DNA of 35,841 nt. Origin: an uncultured Candidatus Thioglobus sp. Lineage in GTDB: Bacteria; Pseudomonadota; Gammaproteobacteria; PS1; Pseudothioglobaceae. Location: NCBI GenBank assembly GCA_905620445.1, contig CAJQTP010000046.1, forward strand, positions 1-35,841. The letters run 5' to 3'. The number at the start of each line of letters is the position of its first letter. Within the stretch, counting starts at the first letter, position 1. The translations under genes were made by a program, and so were the position numbers. The notes beneath the pieces were generated by a model that had not been told where the DNA came from, did no database searches, and worked only from the letters and a program-made list of their open reading frames with translations. Below are positions 10,020-18,597 of the stretch, piece by piece.

Positions 10020-11579
10020 ATGAACAAGGCGCCACTTACTGGACGCGAAGGCCAAAAGATAAACCTCGGTCTGCTCCTTCAAAACTCTGCCAAGCAATAC
10101 GGCTCCAAAACTTTTGTGACCCAAGCTGAAACAGGCGAGCGCTTAACCTATGCTGAATTTAATAAACTAACAAATCATATTGCCCATGGCCTCATTGACC
10201 TCGGCTTTGGTGATGAAGAGTACATCGCCATAATGCTTCCAAGCTGTATTCAGTTTTTAGCTTGCTCCTACGCACTTAAAAAAATCGGCGTGATCGAAGT
10301 GGCTATTAATAGTAATGCGCGCGGCCCCTCCCTTGCGCGCATGATTGACATGACAAAGTGCAAAATACTGATTACTTCTGGGAAGCATTTGCAGCAGTTA
10401 TCTGAGGTTTCTGAAAGCCTAAAGCACTTACAGCAAGTTATCATGATCGATAAGCAACAGAGGGCTAAAGAGCTACTTCAAAGTTTTAATATATTGCCGT
10501 GGCAGTCACTTCTTGCTCAGTCCAGCTCAAATTTTTCTTGTGACTTTAGTGACGAAGAAACAGCTGTAATTCTTTTTACTTCAGGAACTACGGGCGTATC
10601 AAAAGGTTGTGATATTCCTCACAGATCCTCAGTTCGAGCTGCAGAGTCGATCATAGAGGCATTCAGTATTACTGAGCAAGATTGTGTCTACAGCCCATAC
10701 CCTTTGTATCATGTAGGGGCAACACAGTACGACATATTGCCAGCTATGATGGTTGGCGGCCGAGTGGTTATTCGTCAGGGCTTTAGCCTATCTAATTTTT
10801 GGAGTGATGTTTGCCGCTATAAGGCAACATGGTTTATGTCGATGGGCTCTGTTCAGCAGTTGCTTTGGTCAGCAGAGCCGTGCATTGAAGAAACGCAGCA
10901 TAGTTTGCGCTTTATATGGGGAACCCCTTTGCCTGTTGACCATGACGATTTTGAATCTCGCTTTCAGCTTAAACTAGCCCGAGGCACTGGATATGGCTCT
11001 ACCGAAGCTGGCGGCGTAGCGCTTCCGCTTTTTGATAAGAGCGGGGCTGGCAAGGTTCTGGATCGTTATAAAGTAGCTATTGTAGGTGCAAACGACAATG
11101 AACTCCCTATAGGAGAATCTGGCGAGCTTGTGATTCGCCCACTTGAGCCCGCTATTATGGCATCCAAATATATTGGCATGCCTGAGGAGACAGCCAAGGC
11201 TTGGCGAAACTCATGGTTCCACTCAGGAGATTTTGCTAAATTGGATGACGAAGGCAACCTTTATTGGCTAGCACGCATGTCAGAAAGGATCCGAGTGAAA
11301 GGAGAAATGGTTTCAGCTTACGAAATTGAAGAGAGCATATTTACTCACCCTTCTGTGACTGATTGCGCAGTAATTGGTATCCCAGATGGAGCTGGAGAAG
11401 AGCAAGTTAAGGCGTTTATAACGCTTAAAGAAAATAAGACACTGACCCTGGAAGAATTACGTTTATTCTGCGCTCCTATTATTAGTCGTTTTATGAACCC
11501 TACATCACTTGAAGTACTTCAAGAAATGCCGCGAACCCAAACAGGTAAGCCCGCCAAAGCAGAACTCCAAAAAAAGTAG
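10020..11579 (+). CDS. AMP-dependent acyl-CoA synthetase/ligase
   Basis: A 519-aa member of the ANL adenylating superfamily, which activates a carboxylate with ATP and usually passes it to CoA. Visible motifs: the P-loop FTSGTTGVSKGCDIPH (about residue 186), YGSTEAGG (about 324), the hinge and ribose-binding WFHSGDFAKLDDEGNLYW, ARMSERIRVKGEMVSAYEIE, and the C-terminal lysine motif TQTGKPAKAEL (about 508). Overall it most resembles CaiC-type (crotonobetaine/carnitine-CoA ligase) and medium/long-chain acyl-CoA ligases, but the substrate cannot be read from sequence. No acyl-CoA dehydrogenase or CoA transferase is adjacent. No Shine-Dalgarno is clear at the ATG. Confidence 0.88.
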   Translation: MNKAPLTGREGQKINLGLLLQNSAKQYGSKTFVTQAETGERLTYAEFNKLTNHIAHGLIDLGFGDEEYIAIMLPSCIQFLACSYALKKIGVIEVAINSNARGPSLARMIDMTKCKILITSGKHLQQLSEVSESLKHLQQVIMIDKQQRAKELLQSFNILPWQSLLAQSSSNFSCDFSDEETAVILFTSGTTGVSKGCDIPHRSSVRAAESIIEAFSITEQDCVYSPYPLYHVGATQYDILPAMMVGGRVVIRQGFSLSNFWSDVCRYKATWFMSMGSVQQLLWSAEPCIEETQHSLRFIWGTPLPVDHDDFESRFQLKLARGTGYGSTEAGGVALPLFDKSGAGKVLDRYKVAIVGANDNELPIGESGELVIRPLEPAIMASKYIGMPEETAKAWRNSWFHSGDFAKLDDEGNLYWLARMSERIRVKGEMVSAYEIEESIFTHPSVTDCAVIGIPDGAGEEQVKAFITLKENKTLTLEELRLFCAPIISRFMNPTSLEVLQEMPRTQTGKPAKAELQKK

Positions 11580-11618
11580 TAGATTAGTCTTCATTAATAT
11601 CTAATAAAGAAACCCCTC

Positions 11619-11647
11619 TTTCAATAAAAACTATGGATCAATATAGT
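11619..11647 (+). promoter_or_regulatory. Candidate promoter for the DUF1800/DUF1501 pair
   Basis: TTTCAA, 17 bases, TATAGT, ending 45 bases before the ATG at 11693. The -35 is a poor match, so confidence is limited. Confidence 0.4.
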
Positions 11648-11692
11648 ATGTATACTTTATTTAAAAGTATGGTTAATTTTAAATAACACTAC

Positions 11693-13159
11693 ATGAACGA
11701 AAACTTTCGAATTGCCCAAAAACTTGGACTCATGTTTCGACCAGAAGAAACATTGCCCCAAGACATTAAAGGATGGGCAATTAAGCAGCTCCACGCACCC
11801 TCCCCTTCCCTTGGTATTGGTAATGTTGGATCTGACGTTAAGCCCTGGCCAAAAATATTCCAACCAAGCCTAGATCAGAAGGCAGTAAAACTAAGAATCC
11901 ACTGGGAAACAATCAAAAGAGAGAGAAAGAAAAAAGGCGGCTACACTGAGAGCGCACAGCGTGCAAATGATAGGGACAACTTAATGTATGAAAAAGACAT
12001 TCTTAGATTCTCACATCGCAATGTCTATGGCTCTGACCAGCTTCGCCTTCGTCTTATGTCGTTCTGGGCAAACCACTTTACAATAGGTAGTTTTGATTCT
12101 AGGGAGGTAATTGGGCATGCAATGGAGGAGGCAATATTAGCAAATTTTAATGACTCGTTTTCAACCATGCTATACAAGGTCACCACGCATCCAGGAATGT
12201 TGAGCTACCTGGATAACCATATTAGTGCCGGACCCAATTCAAATCAAGTTAGGTGGGCCAAAGCAAACGGAGAGCAGGCTGGTCTGAATGACAACCTTGG
12301 AAGAGAGCTACTAGAACTTCATACCGTTTCACCAAGCGCAAACTATACTGAGACCGACATTAGAAATGCAGCAAAGGTTCTAGCTGGTTGGGGCATTGAC
12401 ATTAAAGGTAACCCTTTGAGTTCTTTAATGGATCAAGGTGGGACCACTAACCTTTGGGACATGTATAAAAGGAATTGGGCCGAGCCAGGCAATAAGATGG
12501 TCCTTGGAAAAACGATAGGTACAGGAAAAGGCGGCCTCAAACAGTTGACAGATTTTCTGGCCGCTCATGAGCATACGGTAATGCACCTCTCAACAAAGTT
12601 AGCCGAGCATTTTGTTAGCGATGTTCCCAATAAAACGGATGTCAATTACATTGCAAGTGCCTGGAGACAGAGCAATGGCAACCTAGACCAAATCCATACA
12701 GCAGTTATAGAAAGAGCTATTGCATCGAAGGAGCCAAAATTTCAGTTGCCGATGACTTGGCTTTTTCAAGTTTTAAGGCTGAGCAATGCCACATACTTTA
12801 TGGGCTGGAATGAGATTAATACTTCAAATAATAGCTTGAAGTTTAATATGCAGCCTATGCAAATATTTGATGAGCTAGGACAAAATTTATGGGCAGAAAG
12901 ACAACCCAATGGTTACTCAAGTAAAAAAGAGGAGTGGATGTCTGGCGAAATGTTTGAGCGGCGAATTAGGTTTGCTGACTCTATTTGGACTTCGGATAGC
13001 CAAATACAATCAACAAGTGTCATTATGGATCGAATTGGAGCAAGTAAAGAGACACGGAAGCTAGTTGAGAGTCTTCATGGAATGTCTTCAAGGTCTAAAA
13101 AGAATCAATTTATTGCACTAATGTGTAGCCCTGAACTCATGGGACTTGAAAATGCCTAA
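11693..13159 (+). CDS. DUF1800 family protein
   Basis: A 488-aa protein with the family's landmarks: LRLMSFWANHF (where wild types usually read W-x-NHF), NLGRELLELHTVSPSANYTETD (about residue 201) and VLAGWGI. Family function is unknown; members are typically encoded beside DUF1501 proteins and are usually exported. Here the N-terminus (MNENFRIAQKLGLMFRPEE) has no hydrophobic signal, and an in-frame stop lies four codons upstream of the ATG, so no longer form exists. It overlaps the Tat-signal DUF1501 gene by 8 bases, so the two are translated together and may leave the cell as a complex. No Shine-Dalgarno. Confidence 0.88.
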   Translation: MNENFRIAQKLGLMFRPEETLPQDIKGWAIKQLHAPSPSLGIGNVGSDVKPWPKIFQPSLDQKAVKLRIHWETIKRERKKKGGYTESAQRANDRDNLMYEKDILRFSHRNVYGSDQLRLRLMSFWANHFTIGSFDSREVIGHAMEEAILANFNDSFSTMLYKVTTHPGMLSYLDNHISAGPNSNQVRWAKANGEQAGLNDNLGRELLELHTVSPSANYTETDIRNAAKVLAGWGIDIKGNPLSSLMDQGGTTNLWDMYKRNWAEPGNKMVLGKTIGTGKGGLKQLTDFLAAHEHTVMHLSTKLAEHFVSDVPNKTDVNYIASAWRQSNGNLDQIHTAVIERAIASKEPKFQLPMTWLFQVLRLSNATYFMGWNEINTSNNSLKFNMQPMQIFDELGQNLWAERQPNGYSSKKEEWMSGEMFERRIRFADSIWTSDSQIQSTSVIMDRIGASKETRKLVESLHGMSSRSKKNQFIALMCSPELMGLENA

Positions 13160-14303
13160 CTATAAATTAACAAGAAGAGATTTTTTAAAGGCCTCTGGAG
13201 CATCTCTGTTCTTAGCAGGTATTCCACTTCAAGGATTTACTCAAGACAAGCCGCCCGGGAAAATCTCGGTCATTATTCTTGAAGGCGGCATGGATGGGTT
13301 AAGTGCTGTTCCAGCCTTTGGTGACCCAAATTTTGAAAAGATGAGAGGCATACTTGTCCCTGAAAATTATTTAAAACTGAATTCATTTTTTGGCCTTCAC
13401 CCCTCTCTCAAAAATCTTTCCTCCTTAATGGCATCCAATAACGCCTCAATTGTTCATGCAACCTCATTTCCGTATAAAAAAAGATCACACTTTGAAGGTC
13501 AGAATTTAATTCAAGGAGGCGGCTTGACTCCGTTTTCTGAAAAGACAGGCTGGCTTGGACGCTCTTTGGAGCTTGCAAAGATTCCAGGTAGAGCCCTTTC
13601 ACTAGAAATGCCGCTGATACTTAGAGGGTATGGTGAAAACGATAATTTTTTTCCAGCAAAAATTAACAATTCTAGCAAAATAAATATTAATTTAGTTGAA
13701 AAACTGACTGCGGCGCATGGAAAGGTGGGAAGTGATGTATTTGAAAAAGTTAAGCAAAAAAGTTTACTAACTTTAGAAAATATGCCAAGAGATTCTCAAA
13801 GTTTAGCGGAGTATGCGGGCAAGGCTATGGCAAAAAAAGATGGGCCTACAGCCTCAGTTATAAGGTTGAGTGGATTTGACTCGCACGCTTCTCAAGATGA
13901 CGGGAACGGTAATGACCATGGGATTGATTTAGCAAAAATTGACGGGGTTATTGCCGCTTACAAAAGAGGACTCGGAGGCGCATGGGATAATAGCATTATT
14001 CTTACTATCACTGAGTTTGGAAGGACGGTTGCTGTCAACGGTACAAGGGGAACAGATCATGGGTACGGCTCTGCTGGAATAATTGCAGGTGGCGCAATCT
14101 CTAAATCAAGAGTTATATCTGACTGGCCGGGTCTTGCAAAAAATGAGCAGTATGAGCAGAGGGATTTAATGTCGACAATTGATTACCGATCGGTGTGTGC
14201 TGCCTGCATTGAAAAATCTTTAGGGCTGGATCACGACCTCATTGCAAACAAGGTATTCTTTGAACCAAAACTACCAAGAGTTTTTGACTACCTCTTTTCG
14301 TGA
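13152..14303 (+). CDS. DUF1501 family protein with Tat signal
   Basis: 383 aa from the ATG at 13152 (a TTG at 13146 would add two residues). The N-terminus has a twin-arginine motif, TRRDFLKAS, then a hydrophobic stretch (GASLFLAGIPLQGF). The body shows the sulfatase/alkaline-phosphatase-like pattern of DUF1501: GGMDGLSAVPAFGD near the start, SGFDSHASQDDGNGNDHG, LTITEFGRTVAVNGTRGTDHG (about 284-304) and AGIIAGG. Such proteins are thought to be periplasmic, possibly metal-binding; no enzyme activity is established. It follows the DUF1800 gene with an 8-base overlap. Confidence 0.9.
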   Translation: MPNYKLTRRDFLKASGASLFLAGIPLQGFTQDKPPGKISVIILEGGMDGLSAVPAFGDPNFEKMRGILVPENYLKLNSFFGLHPSLKNLSSLMASNNASIVHATSFPYKKRSHFEGQNLIQGGGLTPFSEKTGWLGRSLELAKIPGRALSLEMPLILRGYGENDNFFPAKINNSSKININLVEKLTAAHGKVGSDVFEKVKQKSLLTLENMPRDSQSLAEYAGKAMAKKDGPTASVIRLSGFDSHASQDDGNGNDHGIDLAKIDGVIAAYKRGLGGAWDNSIILTITEFGRTVAVNGTRGTDHGYGSAGIIAGGAISKSRVISDWPGLAKNEQYEQRDLMSTIDYRSVCAACIEKSLGLDHDLIANKVFFEPKLPRVFDYLFS

Positions 14304-14344
14304 CTCCCAAAGACATTTAAAGAATCTTATATTCATTTAACTAA

Positions 14345-15658
14345 ATGACAACAATCAAAATCCTTACTAGTTTTCTAATACTCAGCTGCATTATTGGTAA
14401 TGTCAATGCTGGGTATCTTGATGACTGGCCAGATGAGGCATTGTGTGGATGGCTTGATGGCGCTTCTCCACCTGAATATATTATTGAGGAAGCCAATAAA
14501 AGAGGTATCAGCTGTCCAGGAGAAGTTGCATCAAAACATTTAATTGAAAATGTGCAGTCGAGTTCTACACCTAACATTGAAATTTATGACATTATATTTA
14601 GTGATGAGATTTTGCAAGAGCTTCTGGAAATATCTCCAGAAGAGAAGGCTTCAGACTTTACTAGAAACTTTAAAAATTATCGCTTAGCCTTCATTCAAGA
14701 TGAAATAATTTGTGGCTTTAACCTCAAACGCGTTGTTTATGAGAACAAAGCCGAAGGGGAGATTGAGGGCTGGGATATGGCCTATGGCTCAATAACTTTT
14801 AAGGGGCTAAATGCTGACTTCAAAGGCGCCTGGTCAAAGAATATGGGAGGACTCTCAAGTGATTCCAGATATTTTAATGATGAAATCAATATAAAGCTTA
14901 CAAAAGATGGGCACCTTGTTGGGAAAATGGCTTATTTCACCCACACTGTAGGTAGCGATGAAGCCCCTAGGAGGCCTTTATTTATTGAACTTGAAAAACA
15001 CTCAAAATCCAAACCATTGAATTATAAAAATATTAATCTTGATAATTCTGCTGAATTCTGGATTGATGTTGAAGATTGGGCAGGCGGCGTATTGAATCTT
15101 TTCCAATGCAAAGATAGAAAAATAGAAAAACAAAAAGAAGAAGCCAAGATAGCAGCTTCTATATTACATATTTTTAAAATTGATAATGAAACGTACAAAT
15201 TAACCTTAAATAAAGCTGAATTCATGGAAACTAAGCCATTTAAATTGGAGCGTTCAGAGGAATATCTAAAGCCCTATCAACTCTTCAAAACAGTTATATT
15301 CGGCAAACTTAAGTCAAAAATTGATGGCAATAAAATGATTGATTTCACTACCTTAGTTTTTAAGCAAGATGATGGCCAGGAGCAAAAACTAGTAATCAAT
15401 TTAGATGACCGGACACTAGAATCTCTTTGGCGTCATAGTGATTCTATTCAACAAAAATGCGGAATGGGTTTAATTGATCAGTGGGGCTGGATGGGTTTTA
15501 TAACTGAAACCAGTGATCTTATGAATGCTAAGAATCAGCAATGTCATTATGATTATTTTAAAGAAGCAAGTGACACGATGGCTTGGGAGTTATTCCAAGC
15601 AGTCTTGGGCGGTACGGATTCTATATTAGATTATCTTCAAACAAATGTGAAGAGATGA
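14345..15658 (+). CDS. Secreted protein with the shared C-terminal module
   Basis: A 437-aa protein with a Sec signal peptide (MTTIKILTSFLILSC ... VNA, about 22 residues). A short segment with two cysteines follows (LCGWLDGASPPEY ... RGISC). The middle (about 75-255) is a unique domain I do not recognise, with one Cys in IICGFN and one in LFQCKD. After a charged linker (KQKEEAK), residues of about 274-437 match the C-terminal part of the lyase-like protein at 7548: FKLERSEEYLKPYQL, then RHSDSIQQKCG, NQQCHYDYFKEA and GTDSILDYLQT. DNA as well as protein similarity is plain, so the two share a recent duplication. It converges on recJ, with 19 bases between stops. Function unknown. Confidence 0.85.
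   Translation: MTTIKILTSFLILSCIIGNVNAGYLDDWPDEALCGWLDGASPPEYIIEEANKRGISCPGEVASKHLIENVQSSSTPNIEIYDIIFSDEILQELLEISPEEKASDFTRNFKNYRLAFIQDEIICGFNLKRVVYENKAEGEIEGWDMAYGSITFKGLNADFKGAWSKNMGGLSSDSRYFNDEINIKLTKDGHLVGKMAYFTHTVGSDEAPRRPLFIELEKHSKSKPLNYKNINLDNSAEFWIDVEDWAGGVLNLFQCKDRKIEKQKEEAKIAASILHIFKIDNETYKLTLNKAEFMETKPFKLERSEEYLKPYQLFKTVIFGKLKSKIDGNKMIDFTTLVFKQDDGQEQKLVINLDDRTLESLWRHSDSIQQKCGMGLIDQWGWMGFITETSDLMNAKNQQCHYDYFKEASDTMAWELFQAVLGGTDSILDYLQTNVKR
15391..15651 (+). repeat. Third copy of the novel module
   Basis: Encodes residues of about 349-435 of the protein at 14345. Closest to the copy at 9235-9486, and like copy 2 it is directly followed by a recJ 3' end (here the real gene). Confidence 0.85.
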
Positions 15659-15659
15659 C

Positions 15660-15700
15660 TTGAGTCAAAAATTTTAGTTACTGAATAGCTATTGACTCAA
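15660..15700. terminator. Inverted repeat between the convergent genes
   Basis: TTGAGTCA at 15660-15667 and TGACTCAA at 15693-15700 form an 8-bp stem with a 25-base loop over the recJ stop. It could serve as a two-way terminator, but there is no strong U tract. Confidence 0.3.
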
Positions 15701-17372
15701 TCATAAGCTGCAAAGATTCATTGCCTCTAAATGAATTAACGTTTAACTTATAAGCAACCTTTACTTGTTTCGTTTCAAGCTTGCCCTGGAAAAAAGCAAT
15801 GCCCTCAAAAATCGAACTAGCGCCAACAAGTTTTAGAGTGCACTTAAGATGCTTTTCACCAACAATTTTTTGCTCTATTAGCTCAAAGTTGCCATAAAAG
15901 ATTGGCTCTTCAAAACCCTGGCCCCATGGGGATGCCTTTCGAAGAAGTTCTGCATTCTTAAGCGTTATTTCTGAAGCCTCTAACTTTCCATCCGTCATTA
16001 GCTCAATGATTGGCTTCTTGCCCTCGAGATGTTTTTTTATTGCCTCTGAAAAAGCATCACTAAACTTCTCAAAGCTCTCTGGCGAAAGTGCCAAGCCGGC
16101 CGCCATCGCGTGACCGCCAAACTTATCAATTAGGCCTGGGTTATCGCGATCAACCAGGTCTAGCAAATCTTTTATGTGCACGTCAGGTATTGAGCGGATT
16201 GAGCCTTTTAATACTTTGCCTGATTTTGCAAAAACAGCGCACGGGCACTGATACGTTTCTTTGAGCTTCCCTGCAACAATGCCAACAATACCTTCATGCC
16301 AGGTCTCGTCATATAAAACGATTGCAAACTGACTCTCATCAATTGACTGACTCTCGACAATGGCTAAAGCCTCATCCTGCATTCGGGTCTGCTCTTCACG
16401 CCTTTTAACATTGAACTCTTCAAGCGTTTGAGCGTACCTTCTTGCGTCATTCATATCTTCAGATAAGAGGCAGCGGATACCCTGTGATATGTCGCTCAGC
16501 CGGCCTGCCGCATTAATTCTAGGAGCCACCGTAAATCCGAGGTCGGATGCTTGCAGCGTTTCGACAGGACGCTTAGTAAGCTCAAGTATCGCTAGAATGC
16601 CTTTTGAGCAGAGTTTTTGACGAATGCGCTTAATTCCCTCATTAACTAGAATGCGATTGTTCTGATCCAGTTTTACGACGTCTGCAACGGTTCCAAGAGC
16701 AACAAGGTCAAGGAGTTCACGAAGATCTGGAACCTGGATGTTGTTCTCTTCAAAATACCCCTTACCAACCAGGTGAGTCTTAAGCGCTGAAAACAGATAA
16801 AAACAAACGCCGACGCCTGCTAAATTTTTAGAGGGAAAGTCACAGCCTCGTAAATTCGGGTTAATTATTGAGTTTGCATCAGGAAGAACTTTAGGAGGTA
16901 GGTGGTGGTCGGTAATGATAACGTCAATGTCAAGTGACCTAGCGAGCGCAGCGCCTTCATTACTGGATATACCATTGTCAACGGTAATAATTAGGTTTGG
17001 ATTTTTATCGGTCTTTGCCTCTTGAACAATTTCTGGGCTTAAGCCGTATCCATGCTTAAATCGGTTTGGAACCAAAAAGTCAACGTGCTTTGCTCCCATT
17101 AACCTAAGAGCCTTTATTGCTACAGCGCTTGCTGTTGCGCCGTCCGCATCAAAGTCTCCAACGATGAGTATGCGCTGGTCTTCAAGAATGCACTTTTCAA
17201 GAAGGTCAAGCGCAATGTTAAGTTGATCAAAGCTTGGCTTAAGGAGGCCTGGAAGCGCCATTGAAAGCTGTGATTCAGAAACGGCTCTTGCCGCATAGAC
17301 CCTCTTAAGAATTACAGGTATATCCTCAGAGTAGGACTCAAACAATGAATTGTCAAGCTCTCTAGTCAGCAC
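15678..17372 (-). CDS. recJ: Single-stranded-DNA-specific exonuclease RecJ
   Basis: 5'-3' exonuclease acting in RecF-pathway recombination and mismatch repair. 564 aa, matching E. coli RecJ along its length. DHH-family motifs are intact: VGDFDADGATAS (about residues 71-82), VDNGISS, TDHHLPP (about 153-159), then the DHHA1 motif KFGGHAMAAGL and the C-terminal OB domain (AYKLNVNSFRGNESLQ). The start is GTG at 17372 and overlaps the end of the DUF1566 gene by 11 bases, without a convincing ribosome site, so translation is probably coupled. A 45-base copy of its 3' end lies at 9868-9912. Confidence 0.96.
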   Translation of the reverse strand: MLTRELDNSLFESYSEDIPVILKRVYAARAVSESQLSMALPGLLKPSFDQLNIALDLLEKCILEDQRILIVGDFDADGATASAVAIKALRLMGAKHVDFLVPNRFKHGYGLSPEIVQEAKTDKNPNLIITVDNGISSNEGAALARSLDIDVIITDHHLPPKVLPDANSIINPNLRGCDFPSKNLAGVGVCFYLFSALKTHLVGKGYFEENNIQVPDLRELLDLVALGTVADVVKLDQNNRILVNEGIKRIRQKLCSKGILAILELTKRPVETLQASDLGFTVAPRINAAGRLSDISQGIRCLLSEDMNDARRYAQTLEEFNVKRREEQTRMQDEALAIVESQSIDESQFAIVLYDETWHEGIVGIVAGKLKETYQCPCAVFAKSGKVLKGSIRSIPDVHIKDLLDLVDRDNPGLIDKFGGHAMAAGLALSPESFEKFSDAFSEAIKKHLEGKKPIIELMTDGKLEASEITLKNAELLRKASPWGQGFEEPIFYGNFELIEQKIVGEKHLKCTLKLVGASSIFEGIAFFQGKLETKQVKVAYKLNVNSFRGNESLQLMIESIAIQ

Positions 17373-17922
17373 TTCTTACAAGTCTTACAAACGTGTCAAT
17401 AGTCTTATCTCGAGCTATTGAGCCGCCAAAAAAGAAAGGGATTTCATATGCAAGCTTTGGATTATCCTTTACAGACGTTGAGGTCCAATAAGAATCCATC
17501 TGAGTATTTGGGAAAAAATCAGAATTAATCAAGGTATCGCTATCACCATAATAATCTACAATAGAATTTAGCTCATTTCTTGAAGGCAATCGCCAATCAG
17601 TAAAGCTGCAAAGCTCACGCTTATTAATATCATCGGTATAGGATTTTGTGTTGCAGTTCTTACCCCAATAACAATTTTTACTGAAGGTACCATTATCTCT
17701 GCCACTCTCTCCATCAAACCAAGTGTAAGTATTTAATGAAGACTGCAAGCGCTTATCTTCACTCTTAACTTCCCAGACTAGGGAATTCTTTTCATCTAGC
17801 ACGCACGACCATTCTAAGTTATCAGACTTTAAGAGTTCACCATCACCCGACATCTTCTGTAATTCAGCACTAACAGAGATGCTGATCAACATAAGTAATG
17901 AAAGTAGGAGGCCTTTTTTCAT
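17362..17922 (-). CDS. Secreted DUF1566 (Lcl C-terminal) domain protein
   Basis: 186 aa from the ATG at 17922; this start places the signal peptide (MKKGLLLSLLMLISISVSAE) at the N-terminus. A TTG at 17943 would add seven residues. The body carries the DUF1566 pattern: LVWEVKSEDK (bacterial 'LxWexK'), TYTWFDGESG, CSFTDWRLPSRNELNSIVDY and YWTSTSVKDN, ending RLVRSAD. Members are exported proteins of unknown role, with cysteines likely paired outside the cytoplasm. It sits between lspA and recJ and overlaps recJ by 11 bases. A possible internal promoter (TG-G-TAGAAT at 17955-17963) lies upstream. Confidence 0.85.
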   Translation of the reverse strand: MKKGLLLSLLMLISISVSAELQKMSGDGELLKSDNLEWSCVLDEKNSLVWEVKSEDKRLQSSLNTYTWFDGESGRDNGTFSKNCYWGKNCNTKSYTDDINKRELCSFTDWRLPSRNELNSIVDYYGDSDTLINSDFFPNTQMDSYWTSTSVKDNPKLAYEIPFFFGGSIARDKTIDTFVRLVRSAD

Positions 17923-17992
17923 GAAAAAATAGTTTGTATTCAAAGTAAATTAATATTCTACCAGCTGAGATGATTTCTCAATGGCAATTGCC

Positions 17993-18466
17993 TTAAGTAG
18001 TCGATTTTCTCTCAAATAAAATAAGCGCAACACCAAGAAAAATAAAGCCATCTGCTAAGTTAAAGACTGGCCAGTAGAAGCCGTTAACGTGCACATCAAT
18101 AAAATCAATAACGAAACCATTTAGAGCCCTATCAATTAGGTTTCCAACGGCCCCAGAAAGCAATAAAAACTGACCTAGTAATTTTTGAAGATGAAGAGAT
18201 GAGGTTCTCTGAATCCAAAAAACGAGCCAAATAGACACTAAAACAGATACCGATAATAGAAAGGTCTTCTCTATAAACCCGCCACCGGCCAAAAAACTAA
18301 AGGCGGCGCCCGTATTTTGAAGATACGTCCAACTAAGGTAGGAATTGACAAAAACAGACTGCCCCAAATCAAAAGAAGTCATAAAAAATTGCTTAGTAAA
18401 CTGATCAAGCGATACCAATACTAAAAATAAGAGGTAATAAAGTTTGTGCTTCATTAGTAATAACAT
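17993..18466 (-). CDS. lspA: Lipoprotein signal peptidase
   Basis: Inner-membrane aspartic protease that removes signal peptides from prolipoproteins. 157 aa with four hydrophobic segments. Family motifs: DQFTKQ near residue 21, the NTGAAFSFL loop, and the catalytic aspartates in GNLIDR (about 113) and FNLADG (about 131). The first ATG (18466) and one at 18454 (MKHKLYY) are both possible; no clear Shine-Dalgarno decides. It leads the lspA-DUF1566-recJ string and is divergent from fabI. ileS, its usual neighbour, is not here. Confidence 0.95.
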   Translation of the reverse strand: MLLLMKHKLYYLLFLVLVSLDQFTKQFFMTSFDLGQSVFVNSYLSWTYLQNTGAAFSFLAGGGFIEKTFLLSVSVLVSIWLVFWIQRTSSLHLQKLLGQFLLLSGAVGNLIDRALNGFVIDFIDVHVNGFYWPVFNLADGFIFLGVALILFERKSTT

Positions 18467-18597
18467 AAAAATATATAGATTTATTAGAGGGGAATGTTTT
18501 AAATATACAGCAACACTGATTAAGTAAACAGTATCTAAGTAATCAATGCGTTTATAATTTATCAGTAATTGTATTATAAATATTGTGGAGGTTTTTT

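Noticed and set aside
9868-15722. Genomic island with att sites at the recJ 3' end
   Set aside because: The direct repeats fit, but there is no integrase or phage gene, and the repeats extend into the module coding sequence, so duplication explains them at least as well.
18583-18597. TTG start five codons upstream for fabI
   Set aside because: These codons cover the Shine-Dalgarno of the ATG at 18598, and the family N-terminus begins at that ATG.
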